A stretch of 64,000 nucleotides of DNA, from NCBI GenBank assembly GCA_030549495.1, contig JAUIRK010000970.1, positions 498,001-562,000 of the forward strand. The letters run 5' to 3'. Source of the DNA: Nectonema munidae (taxonomy: Eukaryota > Nematomorpha > Nectonematoida > Nectonematidae). A program made the position numbers and the translations under genes. The notes beneath the pieces were generated by a model, which was not told where the DNA came from, did no database searches, and saw only the letters and a program-made list of their open reading frames with translations. Of the stretch, positions 58,796 to 64,000 are shown piece after piece (position 1 is the stretch's first letter; each line of letters starts with the position of its first letter).

Positions 58796-61700
58796 AACTA
58801 TCTAAACATATATCTGTTAAAGTAGATCTATATTTATGTGAGAGAATGCTAACTCCCATAAGTATGGTAAAGAAAAAGTGATGTTAGAAATAAGATGTAT
58901 TTTTAGGGAAGTCTAAATTTTCCAGTCAAAAAAACCAAGAATTTGAGTCAAAATCCTCATTTCTAAATAAGTGTTTCATTTTTAATATTTCAAGCTCAAA
59001 AGAATATTATTTTATTTGTAGCATTTTAACAAAGTTTTTGGAAAGTACAAACACTTGGAAGTAAAAAATTGGTTGAAATCATTTGTAAACGCTTCCATTT
59101 CAGATAATTGCCATGAGAAAAGTATATAATTACGAAAAATATACTTTTTAGACCTTTACTCATGTTCGAAATTGTTTGAACAGTTTTGAGGACAAAGTCA
59201 TAAATACCAATATACAGTATACATTCACTATAAGCGCATCACTTTCCTAGAGTCGCATTAATTTAAAATTGTATTTGAATACAACTTATCATTATAAGCA
59301 CGGTTTGAAATCCTACAAAGACCTATCTTACGAAACAACTGGAACAAAGATGGTAGAATCGTTTTAACTAATAATCTCTTTACGTTCATTTATTTTACTC
59401 CTTCTCATCATTGGTTTAACATCTAACTATACTTAGTAAATGTGTAAGCAGAATGCTATTGGGTCGTTGGCCCTATAGGAAAAATGTTGTAAAAACACTT
59501 CTTTACAATGCACCTTGAATAGCTCACGGCTAAGTTGGTTAAACGATAAAGTTATATCAAATTGTGAAGGTGTAAATGAGTATGCGTTCATCTTGATTCT
59601 AGAAAGAGTATGTTTATTAATTAACATATTTAGTTGGTATTAGGTCTTTTAATTAGTTAAATAACGATTTATTACTTTTTGGTTTTTAAATTTTTTACAC
59701 AATTTATTTTTCAATATATTTGGAAAAAATTCTTTAAACTTACAAATAAATAAATGGTAAACTTCTTTTGGGATTGATAAAGAGTCTTCTTCTATTTTGG
59801 TATTCATCTTATGATATATTTTAAATAAATAGCAAAAAAAAAGAACGCAGACGAAAATATATTTATTTGAATTGAATGTTCTTTTACAAAGTTTTTAAAA
59901 ATTTATTAGTTTTAAATTTCTTGAAACTAATGATGAGCACTGTTGTAGTTTTTTTCAAACAGTCAAAGGAAAATTACGGACATTTTTGTCAAAAATTAGA
60001 TGGTTTGTGTAAAGCTAACCAAAAATTAGATGGTTACATAAAGTGTGTAAGTTACTTTAATACATAAATTTTAGGGAGTTTATACTTTTAATTTTTATAA
60101 AGGAAAATGTAAAAAACAACTTTACTATATAGATTAAATAAGTGATAGATAAGGCTTAAATCAGACTCATCTCTCTTGTGTTATATAAAAGTTATTAGAA
60201 AAGAAAAGCAGACGATATTTTGCAAAAGGATGAAGAATCGCATTATTAGTAGAATTTGTTTAAAGAAGTTAAAGTTAAAAAACGCTATTTACATTCTTTT
60301 ATAAAAACGCTATCTATTATTTGAAATAATATTGAATTTATTATTAATAAAACTTTATAAAACAATTTTTAATTATTGTAGATGTAATAAAGATATCTAT
60401 TGAAGGAGACAACTTGGTGTTTTAAGGTACAGTATAAATTTTCGCACAATAAGTATTCTAGGAAAAACTTCGGTGTATAAAGACACTTTATATGATTAAA
60501 CAACCTCTAAAAATCTAAATAATACGTAAAGATCATTTAATTTTTTTTAGCGCTCGTGGTCACTTCCTGATAAAATAATGGAATTAACTAAATTCATCCT
60601 TTGCGAGCTTAAAATCATTGGTAGTGTGTCGTAGTTTTCTTCAAAAAGGCTTCTTATGGTAAATGATTTATTCATTGGAGGAGAAACTGTCGAATTCTTC
60701 CATAACAATTGGTCGTGTGTATTAGAAAGGCTCAGTTAAAACAAAGCAAGTCTTTCGGTATCCAAAGCGGTCATTTGTCCCAACTCAACTGTGATTATAG
60801 GGTAGAAAATTTCTCATCTGGTAACAGTAGAGAAACCTTCAACATGCTCCTTCATGGTTTTTCTTGGTGTTTGTTGAGCTTTTTCACTATGTTTACCAAT
60901 ATATTTCTCCTTTAGGAGATACTATCAAAGGATAGGAAGGAAAACAAAAAATTATTTGGACCCAAGACTTGGAGAGATACTTGATCTAGATGCATCTCGA
61001 ATTCTGAGCAAAGACATGGAGAATTTTAGATTCAAATTAATAGAGCATACACTCAATTGGTTCCCTTGCAAAATAGAATCTAGCAATCCTTACGACCTTT
61101 AAACATTTTGCTTCATATATCCTAATTATAGCAACTGATTGATGGCCATGTGTTGAAGCATACAAAGATTTTAGTCAAGGACACTTTTCTGCTCAGAATA
61201 ATACCTAGTGAATCATTTCTCTCCACTTTAAGTGCGTTTTTAAAATGTAGAAGTTTCTCACACATAAAAGGATTTGACAACACAACAAGCAATTATTCTT
61301 TTCACAATCCTCAATTTTATCAAGAACAAAATTGTCAAATATGTAAATGCGTAAAAAATTGTAACAACTGCATCGTAAACGAAATTACAATTGATGATGT
61401 CTTTGAAGTAAACTATAAACTTAATTTTATTTTCCACTTCTCTTCCAAATGGCATTTTTTGTACTTATTGAAGTATTAGAATTAGTAAAAAAAAAGGTTA
61501 AAAAAATATTTTTTAATAAATAAAGATAATATTTAAAATCAATGTCTTTAATGATGACAGTATTCAGCATACATGAATAAATTGTTAGAACTTTTAATCA
61601 AGATTACAAGTGAATCATATTAGTAAGAACAAAAAGATGGTAATAATATAACCAGAAGGAAGACTATTTTTGACTAGATAAGTCCTTCAACAAAAAAATA

Positions 61701-62348
61701 AAGCATATTTGTAGGTGAAAGTCGTAGGAGTAGACTTAAATTAAATTGTAAATAATCAAAATTGCACAGTAAATACTCTGGATAAAATATTGCTATGCAA
61801 CAAAATGTGCTTTCGTTCGAAGATACAACTAGTGAGCTTGCTGGAGGCGTAGGTTCGTTGTTACTTTGTTGTTCTGCCTTCTCTGAGCTAACAAAGATGC
61901 ATTTATCGGTTCAAGCACAGGCTTTTTCATAGGAGACTTCAAGCACCTGTAAGTGAGAAGCAAAGAGTTCTACAAATACACAAAAGCTAGCTTATAAAAA
62001 CTTTTGGAACTCTGTCATACGCAAGGTTTTTTAAAGAGATAGTGAAACATAACCATCATAAATACAAGAGATGTACTGGAATGTGAATATGATAAAAACT
62101 CCATGCAAAAATCAAAAAGTTGTTTCGGCTGTAAAACTATTAGCAAATAATTAATAGCATACTCAGAAAAAAATTACTTTCATAATAATATAAATTAGCA
62201 TGGGGAATTTTAAATACCATCATATCTGTTGAAATAAACGATTAAATTTGAATATATTTAGAGCTAAACGCAATTTTTAAATTTTTACTTATCATCTTTC
62301 TTAAAAATTCCCTACGATATATCAATATATCTAAATTATCGACTTTAA
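58796..62348. other. Region with no assignable gene
   Basis: AT-rich. 59210-59290 has a possible pogo-type tip (ACAGTATACATTCACTATAA). 59505-59600 has weak tRNA-like text. GCAGACGA words at 59848 and 60200 recall the TTAA MITEs. 60551-61480 has possible coding sequence (listed separately). Nothing else supported. Confidence 0.4.
60551..61479 (+). pseudogene. Unidentified protein-like fragments
   Basis: Three pieces share one frame but are separated by stops: RSWSLPDKIMELTKFILCEL (60554-60617), RLLMVNDLFIGGETVEFFHN (from 60647) and a 62-codon piece from 60917 ending WFPCKIESSNPYDL with a TAA (61100-61102). A further frame (61150-61479) has a cysteine cluster CQICKCVKNCNNC. The composition is protein-like, unlike the low-complexity frames nearby. 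I do not recognise the family. It could be a decayed host gene copy, unusual small exons, or transposon coding sequence. The single frame with internal stops favours a pseudogene. Confidence 0.3.
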
Positions 62349-64000
62349 CCCAAGTGATGAAAAAAGATATATAACAAGTCAAAAATTTGCATATAACTTT
62401 TCAATTATTTAATAAAAAAAGCAAAATAAATTTGAAGAAAAAAATATATTTTTAATAATTCTATATTTAATAATAGTAGACATTGGGTTTAAATGAGATC
62501 AAAAATTCATTCATAATATTTTTTGAAACAATCGTTTAAATGAAGAGTCTACATTTGCAACATTGAATTCTAACACTTTTTGCAAACTACACATTTTTTT
62601 GGCGTTATAGAAATAGGTTTATGGTTGACATCATCTTTTCTTTGAGATTAAACAATTTGGTTCAGGTCTTGATTCGACATTAATTGAGATTTCATATTTC
62701 AAAAACATTCTACAAGAGCTATGCTGAAATCTTTTTGTCGTATGTTTGTAGAATGTATAAGAGAAAAAAAATTCCAAGTATAAACAACAGAAATATTAAT
62801 TGCATTAATAATAAAATCAAGTTCCAATACCATTTTTTGCCAAATATGCTTTGCCGAAAGTCAGCAAACGCATCCATCATATCTACACCATCCATTTCAA
62901 GATTATATGCATTTACAATATGCGTAAAAGGAACTAAAACGATATTTTTTCTTTTTACTCTTCTTACCAAGAGGCAGAACTCCTTCAACATTGCTACAAA
63001 GAGTATTTACTGAATTATCATGCCATTTAACAACTTCAACAACTCCATCTGATCTAAAGTCAAAAGAACCTCTTTTGAGTTTTTTTTATTTCTTTGGTGT
63101 CAATTAATGGACATTTATTCAACCTATTTTCTTATACACTTCCAGTTGATCTAAAAATTTTTTCTTTTAAATATTTCATTAATCATATAAATTAAAAATA
63201 TGATAATTAGAAGGAGTTTTACATACTTTTAGTAAAGAATTTACAACTCTACTACTCACCTCTACTTTTCTTCATATATTTTAACACAGTATGGTAGACC
63301 TGCTGAGCTGCAAAGAGTCCATATTTTATAACCAAATCTGCTGGGCTTTGATTTGATGAACTGTTTGCAAGAGTGTCTTCCAAAATACGACCATTGATTC
63401 GTCAATTGAAAATTTTTTATGCAAAACACCGAATTTTATCATCTTTAAATTTAGCAAATTGTATAAAGGTTTCACCTTTGCCATTTTTAAAAAGTTTGCA
63501 TTCTAGTTGAAAAGACTTAGACCAAAAATCTTTCTGAACTTCGAATATTGTGACCAGAGAGAAGTATTAATCCTAAGAACTTCAATATATCTTTATTATT
63601 TATATTAAACGAGGGATCGTTTTTATCTCGTTTTCCGTATTTGTTAGTTTCTTCTACTATCAAATTAACTATATCATCGAAAAAATAATTGTATAATTCA
63701 AATTAAGACAAAAGAAAAGGATGCAAATTTAGTAAGTCTTTCAAACGGTCTTTTTCAGTTGAAGTGAGAAAAGTTTTTGTTTTCAAATGTTTTTTTGCCA
63801 GTTAGGTGTAACTTTTTTTCTTCACTTGCTCTTCATCCACATCATCACCAAAATCTTCATTTACAAAAACATCCAATTCAAAGGCTACTTCTACGGGAAT
63901 ATTTAACATAATTTTCATTATCAACATCTCTATAACTATCTTCGCCCCCTTCAAGTGGGCCAGTTATAACAATATCAGTAACTTGATTTGATTCACTTTC
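62349..64000 (-). mobile_element. Decayed piggyBac, copy 4, running off the window
   Basis: The downstream end is TTAA (62345-62348) followed by CCCAAGTGATG. The transposase is on the - strand: zinc tail CVVCKKC near 62575-62597, the third catalytic region (MDGVDMMDAFADF and FGKKWYWNLIL) in 62905-62815, KFSIDESM around the first Asp near 63390-63410, and an acidic amino end near 63840-64000. Frameshifts and stops interrupt it. The left end lies beyond 64000. No obvious palindrome was found 42 bp inside the right tip. Confidence 0.7.

Noticed and set aside
58629-58859. - strand open frame of 76 codons
   Set aside because: It is the antisense of SINE copy B.
1-64000. CRISPR arrays, operons or ribosomal RNA genes
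   Set aside because: No regularly spaced repeats with unique spacers, no polycistronic prokaryote-like ORF runs and no rRNA-like blocks; the window is spliced animal DNA.

Overview
This is a window of an AT-rich nuclear genome from an animal. Three spliced, single-copy host genes can be read by eye with GT..AG introns and matching intron phases, separated and invaded by cut-and-paste DNA transposons. Intron sizes are bimodal: about 55-115 bp, or 1-8 kb when filled with transposons. There is no bacterial signature. The gene content and TE mix (piggyBac, pogo/Tigger, hAT, tRNA-type SINEs, no LINE or LTR element that I could recognise) suggest an invertebrate. The lineage cannot be fixed from the sequence alone.

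Layout. (1) 132-19587, + strand: the last twelve readable coding exons (821 residues) of a membrane adenylate cyclase of the type IX (ADCY9) class, truncated at its 5' side by the window edge. Its largest intron holds a Tigger element whose left terminal repeat was later hit by an intact-looking piggyBac. (2) 19588-23436: intergenic, with a SINE and a small inverted repeat. (3) 23437-53802, + strand: a complete glutamine-dependent NAD+ synthetase gene (NADSYN1), 12 exons, 699 residues, spread over 30 kb. Its introns hold two decayed piggyBacs, a piggyBac amino-terminal relic, a hAT transposase gene, a SINE and many MITEs. (4) 54073-55146, - strand, tail-to-tail with NADSYN1: three exons of a MEI4-like meiotic double-strand-break protein. 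(5) 55590-58381: a decayed ZBED/GTF2IRD2-type hAT riddled with TTAA MITEs. (6) 58382-62348: a SINE and an unidentified stretch of possible coding sequence. (7) 62349-64000: the downstream part of another piggyBac, running off the window.

The host genes are functionally unrelated: cAMP signalling, NAD+ biosynthesis, meiotic recombination. The most informative hidden pattern is in the TTAA elements. Unrelated piggyBac families carry different 14-17 bp palindromes at nearly the same distances from their tips: about 16-18 bp from the left tip, 42 bp from the right tip, and in two families again about 176-178 bp further in from the left copy. This matches the asymmetric internal-repeat layout known for the Trichoplusia piggyBac.
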